A stretch of DNA of 64,000 nucleotides from Spiroplasma endosymbiont of 'Nebria riversi' (lineage in GTDB: Bacteria; Bacillota_I; Bacilli_A; Mycoplasmatales; Nriv7): positions 1,054,001 through 1,118,000 of the forward strand of contig NZ_CP065193.1 in assembly GCF_018831625.1 (NCBI RefSeq), written 5' to 3'. Positions 44,722-54,860 of this stretch are shown piece after piece; position 1 is the first letter of the stretch; the number at the start of each line of letters is the position of its first letter. The notes beneath the pieces are model-generated. The model was given only the letters and a program-made list of their open reading frames with translations. It made no database searches and had not been told where the DNA came from. Both the position numbers and the translations under genes were made by a program.

Positions 44722-46142
44722 ATGAAAAAATTACTTAGTTTATTAAGCATAATAACAATGGCCGGAAGCGGAATGTTAGGAATTGTCGGAAACGCTCCAA
44801 CTTCAGAAAAAAGTGAAATCAGTTATTTAAAAACAAATAATTTAAAAAATTTAGATAAAAAAGTTTATTTGATTGAAGATAAACCAAACAATTATGATGC
44901 TATAGAAATTAGCGAAATAAAAGGTCAAGTTAATGATATTGCAATCCATGACAGAAATATTAAGTCTACAGTTGCCGGCGCTACTTATTTTGCAACAGAT
45001 GATGGATTATATTTTAAATCAAGACCTTCATCAAACTTAATTAAAATTAATGGAATAAATGAAGCAGTTATTTGTATTATAATTGAACAAAAAAGTGGTA
45101 ATGTATTTGCAATAACTAAAAATAAAATGCTTTTAAATATTATTCAAATAAATAATTTAAGGTTTAATAACATTATTAATGATGAAATTATTTTAAATGA
45201 ATTAAATTATTTAAATCCTGATTTAGATATATCACAGTTAGAAATTATTAATAAAACAGAGACATCAGCCACAATTAAAATAAAAGACAATGGTAAATAT
45301 TTTGGTGAAGTTACTGTTAATTATAAAATTAAAAATAAAGAAGAAATTAATGATATTAATTTAAATGAATTAATTAAAAAAGCATCATTTTTTAAATTTC
45401 GAGATGAAAATCCAAATTTAATATTTAAAGAAATAAATTATATTGATACTAATAATTTAAATTTTTCAGATATTGAAATAACAAAAAAAGAAAATTCATT
45501 TTCATGATCTAATGTTCCTAAAAATGTATGTCCCGATAGAGAAATTACCAATAAAATTCCAAATACAAGATCATTTAATGTACCTGCTTGTGAATATAAT
45601 TCAAAATCAAAATTAGTATTTCAAATTACAACAGGATTAACTAAAACAAAACAAGAAAATAAATTAAATGGTTGAAACATAAATTCTGATGATGAAATGA
45701 AATTAACAGATTTTACAAATATAAATAATAAAAATTCTGAAATCATTAATGTATTATCAAATGAATTTGATTTATCAAACACAAATAAACAAGAACAAGA
45801 AATGATTTTAAGTATTGTTAAGGAACCCGCTGATAAATTTGAACTTAATCCTAATTAAAAATTACTTATCCAGTAAGAATAATTGAATCTGAAATTATAT
45901 TAAATTTAAAACAAAAAATTACAGGAAATATTACTGCCAAAATAATTGATGATAACGATAAAGAACAAATAGTTACATTATCAATTACAGAAGTAATGCA
46001 AATTTTAAAAAAATATATTTTATTACCAAATGAAATTACTATAGATAAAAACAATGATAAAATAACATTTAACGGTGAAGCATTTTTTTCATCAGAAAGA
46101 GAAGGGCCAGTGAGAACAAATACAGTTACTACTATAGTATAA
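44722..46142 (+). pseudogene. Secreted MLGIxGN-family protein, C-terminal frameshift
   Basis: Signal peptide MKKLLSLLSIITMAGSGMLG and spacer GNAPTSEKSEISY as in the 18705 gene. The mature part has a propeller-like segment (ATDDGLYFKSR) and a module with ILNELNYLNPDLDISQLEI, NLIFKEINY. The first frame gives 378 aa and ends with TAA at 45856. From there another frame continues (ITYPVRIIESEIILNL ... VRTNTVTTIV) to TAA 46140. So a one- or two-base slip in the AAAAATTAC region separates the last 90 or so codons. It is predicted to be secreted. If the first stop is real the product could still fold as a shorter form. Confidence 0.7.
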
Positions 46143-46238
46143 GGTTTTATAAAAACGATATTAGCTATTTAGAATAATAACTTTAATTGAAACAAGCACA
46201 ACAAGTTTAAATTTCTTATAAAAACAAGAAAAATATTC

Positions 46239-46272
46239 AAACCAGTAATTAATTAAAATTACTGGTTTCTTA
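46239..46272 (+). terminator. Strong hairpin terminator
   Basis: AAACCAGTAATT / AATTACTGGTTT, a perfect 12-bp stem around a 6-base loop, then T-rich. It lies between two convergent genes and may serve both. Confidence 0.85.
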
Positions 46273-46396
46273 TTTTGTTAAAATAGAAAAAATGAAAAAG
46301 TTGTTTAGTTATTTAAGGGTATTGTCATAATGAAAAACCATCTTTCTTATAAAGAAATCTTAACATTTTATATATTTTTATTAATTAAATAATGAA

Positions 46397-46885
46397 TTAA
46401 TTGTTGTCTTTTTTTGTATGAAATTTTTTAATATGAAATTTGTTTGAACCGGGATAACTATATTCTTGTATTGTTATTTTTACATCTTTAATTTTTTTAG
46501 CAGTATAAAAATATTCAATATTTGTTTTTTGAAAATCTTTATCAAAAAATTCTCTTTCTTCTGGGGTGCTGTTTTCTTTTTTATAATTATAAATTTCTTT
46601 AATTTCTTTAAATACTGGTTCATTGGTAAAGACAGCAAACCCTCTGGTATTTTCTCCATAATTTTTTATTTCCAAAGGTAATTGCTTTTTTACTGAGTCA
46701 ATATTAATATATACTGGGTCACTGCCTTTTTTATACAATGATTGTAAATAACTGTTATTTATTTCTGAAAATTTTAAGTTATATGTTTTATATTGAACTT
46801 GTTGTGTTTCGCTTTCTTTTTTAGAACAGCCCACTATTGGTAATATTGTTAATGTCGAAAGAGCTATTATATTTAAAATTTTCAT
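46397..46885 (-). CDS. Phage P1-like lipoprotein, N-terminal part only
   Basis: A 162-aa frame: signal peptide and lipobox LPIVGC (Cys 20), then sequence nearly identical to the start of the long phage protein at 46943-48640 (SDPVYINIDSV ... PGSNKFHIKKF), then a short unrelated tail TKKDNN. It looks like the detached N-terminus of the plectrovirus adsorption or minor coat protein. AAAGGAAT precedes the ATG. A (AT)12 run lies 34 bases upstream. Confidence 0.7.
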   Translation of the reverse strand: MKILNIIALSTLTILPIVGCSKKESETQQVQYKTYNLKFSEINNSYLQSLYKKGSDPVYINIDSVKKQLPLEIKNYGENTRGFAVFTNEPVFKEIKEIYNYKKENSTPEEREFFDKDFQKTNIEYFYTAKKIKDVKITIQEYSYPGSNKFHIKKFHTKKDNN

Positions 46886-46918
46886 TATTCTAATTCCTTT
46901 ATTGCTTTATTTTTTCAA

Positions 46919-46942
46919 TATATATATATATATATATATATA
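46919..46942. repeat. (AT)12 microsatellite
   Basis: Twenty-four bases of perfect AT dinucleotide between the stop of the long phage gene and the ribosome site of the lipoprotein at 46885, i.e. in its promoter region. Confidence 0.95.
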
Positions 46943-48640
46943 TTACACGAAAATCCTTAATATCATTAGAAAAATGGCAAAACCGATTAAAAATTGAAAG
47001 GTATAGTAAAAAGCTGGTACTGTGTTAAAAACTGGAAAAATGGCAGTTGAAAAGTTAACTGTTGCTTTTGCAATAATTGCTAACGGGCGTAAAATGGTAA
47101 TGATTTGTGACGCTGTCAGCATTCAGTTTAGCATTTTAATACCAGCATTTTGAATGGCACAACCAATATCATTAAAAGTAGGTATTCACCGTCCTGAATA
47201 TTTGCAATTTGGTGGCGGAATTAGGTCATCCCATTCTGAATTGGTGGAACCATCAGGAATAAAAGCCGTGGAATTAAGGACATTAAAGTCATAAATTTTA
47301 AAATTGTATTTAGAAGTATTATTTTTGTGATAAAGTGGAAAAGTTAAGGTAAAAATATTAATACCGTAACGAATATCAATATCGGTATTGAGATAATTAA
47401 TACTGTTAACAGTTTTGTTGGTTGGTAAGACGATGAGTTTATTATCATAAGATTTAAGGACATTAAAATCAATTTGATAGATGCTGTTATTATTTTTAAT
47501 AGCAGTATAATTTTCTTGGTGCGTTTTTTTATCAAAAGTAAAAAAATAACTTCTTAGTAATAATTCTGAATTACCAGTAACATTGATTAAATATTTTTTG
47601 GGATAAAAGGTAATTAACGAACGATAAAAGAAACCGATTTGAATAAAGTAATCTTTGTTGTAATTATCTACACCCTTAAAATCAATTTTGGTATGAGTTT
47701 TTTCGTCCATATCAAAAGTAGCATAAAATAAAATGGCAAAGAAGTTGCCAAGGATTTCATAGATTTCATCAAAAATATTTTTGTAATCGCTGTTATTATT
47801 AATACTAGGAATGTTGTTTTTAAAATAAAAGTAAATGTCATTTCGTAAATCGGGGTCATAGCGTAGAAAACTAAATTTAACATTAAGATAATTTAAGGTT
47901 CCAAAAAGATACTTAATTAGATAATAATCGTTAGTATTTTCGGTGTTATATTTTCAGATCTCACTTTCACTGTGTAATAATTGTAAATAGTTATTACCTG
48001 CGATTAAGGTTTTATTAAAAGCTTTAATTTTTAAAATATTATTATTAATTTCATCTTCACTACTAGAAGTCTTATGATAAAAATAACTTTCATTTTTAAA
48101 ACCATGATTTTTAATCGTAAATTCTTTGTAATAACCTTTTTCTAAGGTGTCAATGAAATTAAATACGGGTGTTCAATAGAGATACGAGTAATTAAATTTA
48201 TCAAAATCACCACGGTGAATCATTAAGTAATCAAGATTATCAACAACATCGTTATAGTTATGGTTGCCATCAAATTTGGTGGTTGTTTCTGGCAAATCAA
48301 TGTCCGTACTTGGTTTGGTTTCTAATTTTGCTAAAAATTTTTTAACATGAAATTTGTTTGAACCCGGATAACTATACTCTTGTATTGTTATTTTTACATC
48401 TTTAATTTTTTTAGCAGTATAAAAATATTCAATATTTGTTTTTTGAAAATCTTTATCATAAAATTCTCTTTCTTCTGGAGTGCTGTTTTCTTTTTTATAA
48501 TTATAAATTTCTTTAATTTCTTTAAATACTGGTTCATTGGTAAAGACAGCAAACCCTCTGGTATTTTTTCCATAATTTTTTATTTCCAAAGGTAATTGCT
48601 CTTTTACTGAGTCAATATTAATATATACTGGGTCACTGCC
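46943..48640 (-). pseudogene. Plectrovirus P1-like adsorption/minor coat protein, N-terminus missing
   Basis: An open frame of about 565 codons with no proper start: it follows directly after the stop of the gene at 48644. A TTG at 48589 is the first usual initiator. The extracytoplasmic body is rich in Asn, Tyr and Asp. Near the C-terminus lie hydrophobic segments (MLTASQIITILRPLAIIAK; FYYTFQFLIGFAIFLMI), which would anchor it in membrane or virion tip. The missing signal peptide is found on the separate 162-aa gene at 46397-46885. Position at the end of the phage operon fits the plectrovirus receptor-binding protein. The function is inferred from order and layout. Confidence 0.6.
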
Positions 48641-48643
48641 TTT

Positions 48644-48916
48644 TTAAAATATTTTATTTTTCATTGTTTTTTTAGTTTTGATTTTTTTAATAAGTCATTC
48701 AATACCACAATTTATAATTACAGCTATTGTCATGCATATATCTAAATATCCTAGTATCATAAGTGAAATTAATGCTTCAAATTTTTCATATAATAATTTC
48801 AAATCATTAATTTCCAATTTTAAAAATGAAATGAAAAAGATATTAATCATAAAAATGTAAGATACAATTCTCCATCAATATTTTTTTAAAGAATTAATTA
48901 GTTTGTTTGATTTCAT
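48644..48916 (-). CDS. Plectrovirus two-TM protein, 90 aa
   Basis: MKSNKLINSLKKYWW with two hydrophobic helices and a basic tail (IKKIKTKKTMKNKIF). A related, IS-truncated copy is at 34295-34550. Its start overlaps the preceding gene by 23 bases, as in the other phage block. Probable virion assembly or membrane protein. Confidence 0.7.
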
Positions 48917-49238
48917 TTTTCAAGGCTCTTTTTGCTTTAATTTTTTGAATAATAAAGCGGATTAATTTTTCAAATTTAATTGCAAAATATATTGCTCCGC
49001 CTCATCAAAAAACAAATATTCCTGCCAACATAATACCAATATTGAACTTGCCAAAGAATTTAACCATCTCTTCATTCATAAAATTATTAAATTCGTCGCT
49101 TGTTTCGGTTATTCATTTAGTATTGATTACTGTTAATGCTGCACAAGTTAATAAACTTATAAAGATGAAAATAATACTTAATGATACTTTTAACCACTGT
49201 TTTTTAAAATAATTTTTAATCCTTAATTTTAATGGCAT
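48894..49238 (-). CDS. Plectrovirus two-TM protein, 114 aa
   Basis: From ATG 49238: MPLKLRIKNYFKKQW, TM, acidic loop, TM (IMLAGIFVFWWGG), basic tail. Upstream, a stronger start exists at ATG 49290 behind AAAGGAGAA, but an 8-A run puts it one base out of frame; with 7 A it would add MKKKILIKLFKKDNSKEK. So either the A-run is a slippage site or the original start has been lost. Confidence 0.65.
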
Positions 49239-49312
49239 TTTTTCTTTTGAATTATCTTTTTTAAATAATTTTATTAAAATTTTTTTTCATTTTAATTCTC
49301 CTTTCATATTTT

Positions 49313-49561
49313 TTATCGTCCTTTAATCACAATAAATAAGGCAATAATTACACAATTAACACCAAGAATGGTAAAAATTGGGTGTTGCGAAAATGTTCGT
49401 GCCATTGGTTTAAATAGTTCTAAAATTGTTAAATTACTAGTAATAAATTTTTGAAAATTGGTAAGGCCTTCGCTAATATAGTTTGTTAAAGTTTCAAAAT
49501 GACTACCAGCCATCAATCCAAGAACAGTTATTAAGATAAAAATAATAATTAGTTTAAACAT
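49313..49561 (-). CDS. Plectrovirus small membrane protein, 82 aa
   Basis: Starts MFKLIIIFILITVLGLMAG (signal or TM), ends with a second TM and IVIKGR. In filamentous phages this size and layout fit minor coat or assembly proteins. It follows the 94-aa gene by 2 bases. Confidence 0.7.
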   Translation of the reverse strand: MFKLIIIFILITVLGLMAGSHFETLTNYISEGLTNFQKFITSNLTILELFKPMARTFSQHPIFTILGVNCVIIALFIVIKGR

Positions 49562-49563
49562 TT

Positions 49564-49848
49564 TTAGTTACCTTGTTTTGTTTTTATCGTTTTTACTTGT
49601 TTTTTAACTTTTCCTCAGGCACTTAAACGATCTTTATTTTTAACGGCATATTGGCGTTGTTTTTCTAAATTAACTTGTTGACTACCAAATCCAATAATAA
49701 TTGCCATAAGAAATCCTGCAGCAAGCGTTAAGAATAAAGGAAATATTAGTTGAATTTTTGTTCCAGGTACTTCTAAACTTCAAATTAAGTCAAAGACTTT
49801 ATAAAGCATTTGGGCGAGAAAGTCGGCCATTTTTGCGAGATTTTCCAT
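49564..49848 (-). CDS. Plectrovirus membrane protein, 94 aa
   Basis: MENLAKMADFLAQML amphipathic start, a single long TM (IFPLFLTLAAGFLMAIII), then a strongly basic cytoplasmic tail (NLEKQRQYAVKNKDRL...KTIKTKQGN). The basic C-terminus could contact DNA as in phage coat proteins. Lies 15 bases after the Zot-like gene. Confidence 0.7.
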
Positions 49849-49863
49849 TTTTTATTATTCCTT

Positions 49864-50859
49864 TTATTTTATTTTTCTTAAAAATTTGCTAAATTTATCC
49901 ATTTTTAAGTTTTCTAAGTCTTCTAAATCAATTGCTGTGTCAGTATAGTATTTATCTTCATAGTCAGGATTTACTTTTAAATTTAAGTAATCTCTTAAAA
50001 ACGCTAGGTAAAAAGAGTTGTAAGTGTTTAATATTGGTAGAGTAATTTTTAGTTTAAAAAAATAAATATCAAGTTCAGGAATATCACGATATTTAATACG
50101 GCGACCTTTTTTGCTATTTTTAGCATCAATTAAAGTGTTTCGTCAGCGTTCATACTCTTCAATGCTCGTAAAGGTACCATAGATGACTTTTAAGTAGGGA
50201 CGAAAAATATTAACTGGTTTTTTACGAATTCCCACAATCACATTATTAGCAATATCAAGAACTTTAACTCAAATATGTTTATCTCTTTGACTGCTAGCAA
50301 GCACAATATGACCAAAATGGCGCGCCAGAGCAAAATACTCTTGAATACTAGTTTCTTCATTTTTGGTATTATTTTTTTATCAATCAGTTACTTCTAAAAA
50401 TAAGTTGGTTTCATCTCATAAAAGTAAGATTTTTTCTGGCAATACTGGATAATCAAAGTATAACAATCCCATATGCCCTAAACTTAATTTTTGGGTTTCT
50501 AGTAATGGAAATGTTGATGCGATATGATATTTTTTCTTTTTTAGTAATTTTGATGCGATATGATATTTTTTCTTTTTTAGTAATTTTGATGTGTATGCTA
50601 GAAAAGCGGTTTTTCCAGTTCCTAATGAACCAATAACAATATTTAATGGTGAGTTTTTTAAGAAGTTAATAACTTTGTTAATTTGTGTTAAATTACCGAT
50701 TTTAAAAAGAAAAATTAAAATACAACCCGCTAAAAATAAATAGCTTACAATGTTTTTAAAATAACCGTTGTAAATATATCAAATTGCTCCGCAATGTCAT
50801 AAAATTAAAAATAAGGCGCGATTCAATTCAATAAAATGGTTATTTTTTTTATTATTCAT
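49864..50859 (-). pseudogene. Zot/pI-like morphogenesis ATPase, nonsense codon and repeat expansion
   Basis: The assembly ATPase of filamentous phages. Two N-terminal TM helices, Walker A GSLGTGKTA and Walker B ILLLWDET are clear. After EVTDW comes TAA (at about 50378), where sense is expected, and the frame continues with KNNTKNEETSIQEYFALARH to the end at 49864. A 36-base in-frame tandem duplication adds 12 residues (KLLKKKKYHIAS repeated) after the Walker A helix. Relatives' N-terminus: 59957-60185. Confidence 0.75.
50515..50586 (-). repeat. 36-bp tandem duplication
   Basis: Two identical 36-base units (50515-50550, 50551-50586), followed by the first bases of a third. In frame with the Zot-like gene, encoding two copies of KLLKKKKYHIAS. 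Confidence 0.93.
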
Positions 50860-50897
50860 TTGCAAAATTTCATCTTGCACCTCACTTTATTTTTTTG

Positions 50898-51141
50898 TTA
50901 GCGGACCGCTCCAAGTAATTTTTCAAACATTTTAAAACAAATAAAGAATATTGCCAAAATAAATGGAAAAATGAATATTCAGTAATCAAGCAAAGAAGTT
51001 ACCGACTTGTGGCATATTAACAGCAATAATTTCTCACATTTTAGTAAACGCTGTTATAATCGCATTTCATAATTTAGTCATCGCGTCACTAGCTGTTATC
51101 TTTGTTACTGCTGGTGCTTCTGTTAATAAAGTTCCAATCAT
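50898..51141 (-). pseudogene. Plectrovirus major coat-type protein, frameshifted
   Basis: MIGTLLTEAPAVTKITASDA ... MPQVGNFFA, then a one-base insertion, then FKMFEKLLGAVR in another frame. The intact relative at 59686-59919 shows the expected 77-aa form. The ribosome site AAAGGGGGTG is identical in both copies. Confidence 0.8.
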
Positions 51142-51319
51142 ATAATCACCCCCTTTCTTTTTAAAGCATTCATCATTTATATTCAAAGTTTTTCTTAAAT
51201 TTGTTAAAACCACGATTAACCTTAACGTGGTTATATTTTTTTCTAATTTAATTTTGAATTTCTTTGGGAATGCATTACAATGTAACTTCTTGACATTAAT
51301 TTTGCCTCTATCTAAATAC

Positions 51320-51543
51320 TGATATGGTTTTTCAAAGTAGCATTAAAATAAATCACACCATAATCGCTGTTAGGAATCAAAAAGCAATGTTTGCTATTAA
51401 AAGTCAAAGTGGTGCTCCGGTTAATTTAATTTCTTTACCACCAGTAATGTGATGTGAGCCGGAATAGTTGTAATTTGAATAAATAAATCTCAGAAAGTTT
51501 GTTTAATTTGTTCTCAATTAAATTCTTTTAAGTTTATTGTCAT
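51320..51543 (-). pseudogene. Plectrovirus small TM protein, frameshifted
   Basis: MTINLKEFNWEQIKQTFWD then QITTIPAHI, a frame change, then LWLLIANIAFWFLTAI. The intact relative is at 59473-59670. The stretch 51144-51319 holds no gene I can recognise apart from an AACCACG/CGTGGTT hairpin (51209-51232). Confidence 0.7.
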
Positions 51544-51546
51544 TTT

Positions 51547-51708
51547 TTATCTCCCAAAAATCATTTTTATTGGTAAATACATAATTGAAATTAGTGTGAA
51601 AAGAAAAGTAATGATAATAATTAATCCGGCAATAAACGCAACTTGTGCAGGCGTTTTTTCTATCGGAACAAACAGTTCTAAGAATTCCATGATAATTTTT
51701 CAAAACAT
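51547..51708 (-). CDS. Plectrovirus small membrane protein, 53 aa
   Basis: MFWKIIMEFLELFVPIEK followed by one TM (FIAGLIIIITFLFTLISIMYL) and KMIFGR. The start overlaps the stop of the 73-aa gene by one base (TAATG). A frameshifted relative is at 59284-59431. Confidence 0.7.
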
Positions 51709-51929
51709 TATTTTTTATCCGCGTTATTGTTTTTTGAATTAGGAGCTTTAACTCATTCTTCAAAGCGAGCAATAAATACTTTTTCGTCTTTTGTAAAATT
51801 ACCAGAATTATTTTTAATGGCATTTTTATATTTAATTCGCATTTTTATTTTGGCATAAATTTTATAAGCAAAATATGCCGATAGCATTATGCTGATAATA
51901 ATAAATATTAGTCCAATTGCGATATTCAT
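51708..51929 (-). CDS. Plectrovirus small membrane protein, 73 aa
   Basis: MNIAIGLIFIIISIMLSAYFAYKIYAKI: N-terminal TM, then a basic/acidic cytoplasmic part with VFIARFEEWVK. The relative at 59062-59274 shares IFIAKF in the same place. First of the overlapping coat-gene run. Confidence 0.7.
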
Positions 51930-51931
51930 TT

Positions 51932-52259
51932 TTAAGCTCCTTTAAAATAGTTATAATTTATATCTTTTTTGTTGTTTTCTTTTTCGGCGATGAAGAAGCC
52001 TAATAATTATTGCCCCTTAATTAATTTGGTTTCATTTTCTTTTTCATTAATTGAGATTACTTGATATCTACTATCTTTAATTATTCCAATGCAAATTGAG
52101 TTCTCATATTTTCCTTTATAAACAAATCGCTTTGCAAACCAAATGCCGATTTGTTCATTAAATCACGGAATTTTTTGGGGCTTTAATAAACATTGCGTTT
52201 TGTGTTTCTTTTAAGAAATATTTTTTAGTATTTAAGAAAGTGTTTTAAATGTTTTTCAT
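51932..52259 (-). pseudogene. Relative of the 107-aa phage protein, disrupted
   Basis: Starts MKNI then TAA; LNTKKYFLKETQNAMFIKAP follows, then a one-base gain shifts the frame, and a second TAA appears before LLGFFIAEKENNKKD. The intact version is 20511-20834. Confidence 0.75.
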
Positions 52260-52790
52260 AGTAAATTACATTTCTTATAAATAAACTAAGTTATATTAAC
52301 TAAGTTGTTAGTTAACTTAGTTTTTTAAACACTTATATATCGCAGATTTAAGTGTTTAACAAGCTTTGTTAGTAAATTTTGTTTTTTAATTAGATAAAAA
52401 TTTTAATAATTTTAAACTTAGCATAACCCCTATATAGAAATTTATACACTTTAACATCCGCATCCTACCCTTGGAACTAATTTAATAGCGTGTATATTTT
52501 TAGGAAATCCACCCATTCATTTTTTTATTGCAAAACGAAACAAATTGCTATAGCTAATAGGGTGTTATCTATTAACTGGTAAACTTCTTTTGGTTATGGC
52601 GACCTCCCACAATTTATCGTGTTTTAATACATACCAACATTATTAACTCACTTGTATTCAATTTTCAAAGAACAAATTTTTAACACCTTATAAAATAAAA
52701 AGACAATCATTGCTGACTGCCTTAATACTTATTCAAACATTCTCCTATCTAACAAAACTTTATGCGTCCTTTAAAAAGGGACGATAAATT
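52260..52790 (-). promoter_or_regulatory. 0.5-kb plectrovirus leader, copy 1
   Basis: Upstream of the disrupted 107-aa-type gene. Its reverse complement matches 63410-63948 nearly throughout, including the GACAGTCA/TGATTGTC-type hairpin, the CCAGTTAATAGATAACA stretch and AAACACTT...AAGTGTTT. There is no ORF in either copy. Likely phage promoter, origin or packaging region. Confidence 0.6.
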
Positions 52791-52869
52791 ATCAAATAAT
52801 GCAGAAAATTTTTAAAAATAGTTTATAATTAAATTCCAAGGCAAAGAAAGTGCAGATTAATTTTTTGGA

Positions 52870-53198
52870 GAAAGGTTGTTTGATTATCCAGTAAGTTTAT
52901 CAATTATTAGGATTAATAGGAACAATGGCGGGACTTGTTGGAAACGCTCCAACCCCCAAAAAAATGAAATTAATTATTTACAAACAAATAATTTAGAAAA
53001 ATTAAATCGAGTTAAAAGAGAAGAGGAAAATAGCTGTATTGGTTTTGTTGCACAAAGTATTGCCAAAGAATCATTAAAACAAGGAGGGGCAGGAATTTTA
53101 ATGGGCTCTGCGCTGCTGGCGACGCAATTGTTGGGGGAATAGTTGTTCTGGGAACCGGAACTATTACAGGAATTATAGATGGGATTAGTAAGTGTTAA
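52870..53198 (+). pseudogene. MLGIxGN-family gene remnant with glycine-rich tail
   Basis: The leader at 52797-52870 matches the 18573 leader. The signal peptide region is recognisable (LLGLIGTMAGLVGNAPTP), but the ATG is lost and the A-run after it shifts the frame. The next part reads NEINYLQTNNLEKLNRVKRE and IGFVAQSIAKESLKQGG. A second shift leads to AAGDAIVGGIVVLGTGTITG. The C-terminus is hydrophobic and Gly-rich, like pore-forming bacteriocins, but nothing proves that role. Confidence 0.55.
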
Positions 53199-53487
53199 TA
53201 AATAAATATAAATAATAATTTTAGTTAAACAATGAATAAAACATATAAATGAATGAAAAAATAATTTAAATAAATTAGATATTAATAGATAGATCAAGCA
53301 GTTATGTTTATAAAATTTTTTTAGATAAAAATAATAACATTTATTTTGAAACTAATTAAAAAATTTATAAAATAAAAAATAATTAAAAATTGAAAAGATT
53401 ATTAATTAGCAGGCTAGAAGCAATCGCTCCATAACCAGAACAACAAATTAAATATTTTGTAAAAATAATTATTCAAACTTCTATAAA
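53199..53487. other. Intergenic stretch, no gene seen
   Basis: AT-rich sequence with many stops in all frames. I find no gene or clear signal. Confidence 0.5.
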
Positions 53488-53639
53488 TTACTTTGTTAAA
53501 AATTTTTGTAATATTTGAAATGGTGTTTTAGCCTTTAATGATGAATGACAGTGTTTAAAGTTATAAAAGTAATAATATTTGTTTAAATAATGTTGAAGTT
53601 CATTTTGATTTAATTTTTTATCCTTGGAATAAAATAATT
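53488..53639 (-). pseudogene. C-terminal fragment of another IS3-type integrase
   Basis: Reads NELQHYLNKYYYFYNFKHCHSSLKAKTPFQILQKF, split here as NELQHYLNKYYYFYN and CHSSLKAKTPFQ. It has the Wx-less Y-N-x-R-x-H-S-S-L pattern of IS3/IS481 integrase tails and differs from the IS150-like copies in the window. The rest of that element is gone. Confidence 0.55.
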
Positions 53640-53767
53640 TGGTATGGCAACCCTTTTTTGGACACTTTTTATGTAGACTGTCATTTTCTAAATTCAACAT
53701 GCGTTAAATAATTTAAACTGCCATGTATTCTAAGATTATTGTATCAATTAACAAAATCAAATAATTC
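53640..53767 (-). mobile_element. IS150-like copy 4, right-end fragment
   Basis: 128 bases of the right end, minus strand, from TGGTATGGCAACC. It stops where IS1595-like copy 9 begins. Confidence 0.85.
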
Positions 53768-54860
53768 TTTTAATTTTGTAGAAAACTCTTGATATTTATT
53801 GAATATACTTAATTTTAGGTATATTTTTAATATGATAGAGGTGGATAATAATTATGGAAAAAATAATTCAAGAACTAGTAAATACTTTAACAGATGATCA
53901 ATTTTTAGAATTTTATGAAAAAGTCAAACAACAAGCAGAATTAATAAAAAAACAAAAACGTTTAAATGAAATTGATCAAAAATTTAGGGCAAAAGGCATT
54001 AAATGCCCTAAATGTGAATCTTACCATCGCGTTAAAAATGGACATAATTCAGAAGGAAAACAAAAATATTTATGTAAAAAGTGCCGTGCAAGTTTTGACG
54101 CTTTTCGTAATCATTTTATTTATTGAAGTCATTTAAATTATGAACAATGAAATTTATTGATTCAAATTTCATTGCTGGGGCAATCTAGTAAAACAATTTC
54201 TCGTTTTATTAAAACTACATTAAAAACTTATTGATATAATCGTCAAAAATTAATGAAATCAAAACAATTAGAAAATACCCAATTAAAATTTAAAAAATTA
54301 TCTGTTAAAATCCAAATCGATGAAACATTTATTAAAGAAATTCATAAAGGAAATTTCAAACATAAAACTGATCCACGAAGAATTCACCTTGACCCATTCG
54401 CAACTAATACTAAATGCTGTATTCAAATAGCAGTTGATAATAATAACAATATTTATGTTAAATCCACAAACACCAAACGTTTACAAAAACAATGAGTTAT
54501 TGAAAATATGAACAAAGAATTAATTAACCAAAATTCAATTATTACTTCTGATATGCAAAAATTATATTTTTTAGTAGCGAAACAAACAAACTCTATTTTA
54601 TGTTTAACTAAAACAACAATTAATCCTGAAGCTAGTTATCGTAACTTAAAATAAAATCAGTAAATTACAATCTATTCTTAAAGAAGCCTTAATTCATTAT
54701 CATGGTTTAGGTTTTACTAATAGTTAAAATTATTTAAATCTCTGAAAATGAAAATACCAATATAAGAGTTTAACTCCGAACCAACAAACAGCGGTATTAT
54801 ATTTTAATGTATAAAAAATTAAAGTAAAAATAGTAATTTTACATAAAAGCCTTTTAAAAT
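53768..54860 (+). mobile_element. IS1595-like copy 9, right end lost
   Basis: The left TIR and whole transposase region (53854-54814) are present; the right TIR is replaced by an IS150-like fragment at 54861. The transposase has a one-base gain near 54650 and a nonsense change at TAATAGTTAAAATT, so it is inactive. Confidence 0.88.

Noticed and set aside
51518-51823. 101-codon minus-strand frame over three small phage genes
   Set aside because: It overlaps two overlapping, better supported phage membrane genes (51547-51708 and 51708-51929) with TAATG coupling in another frame.
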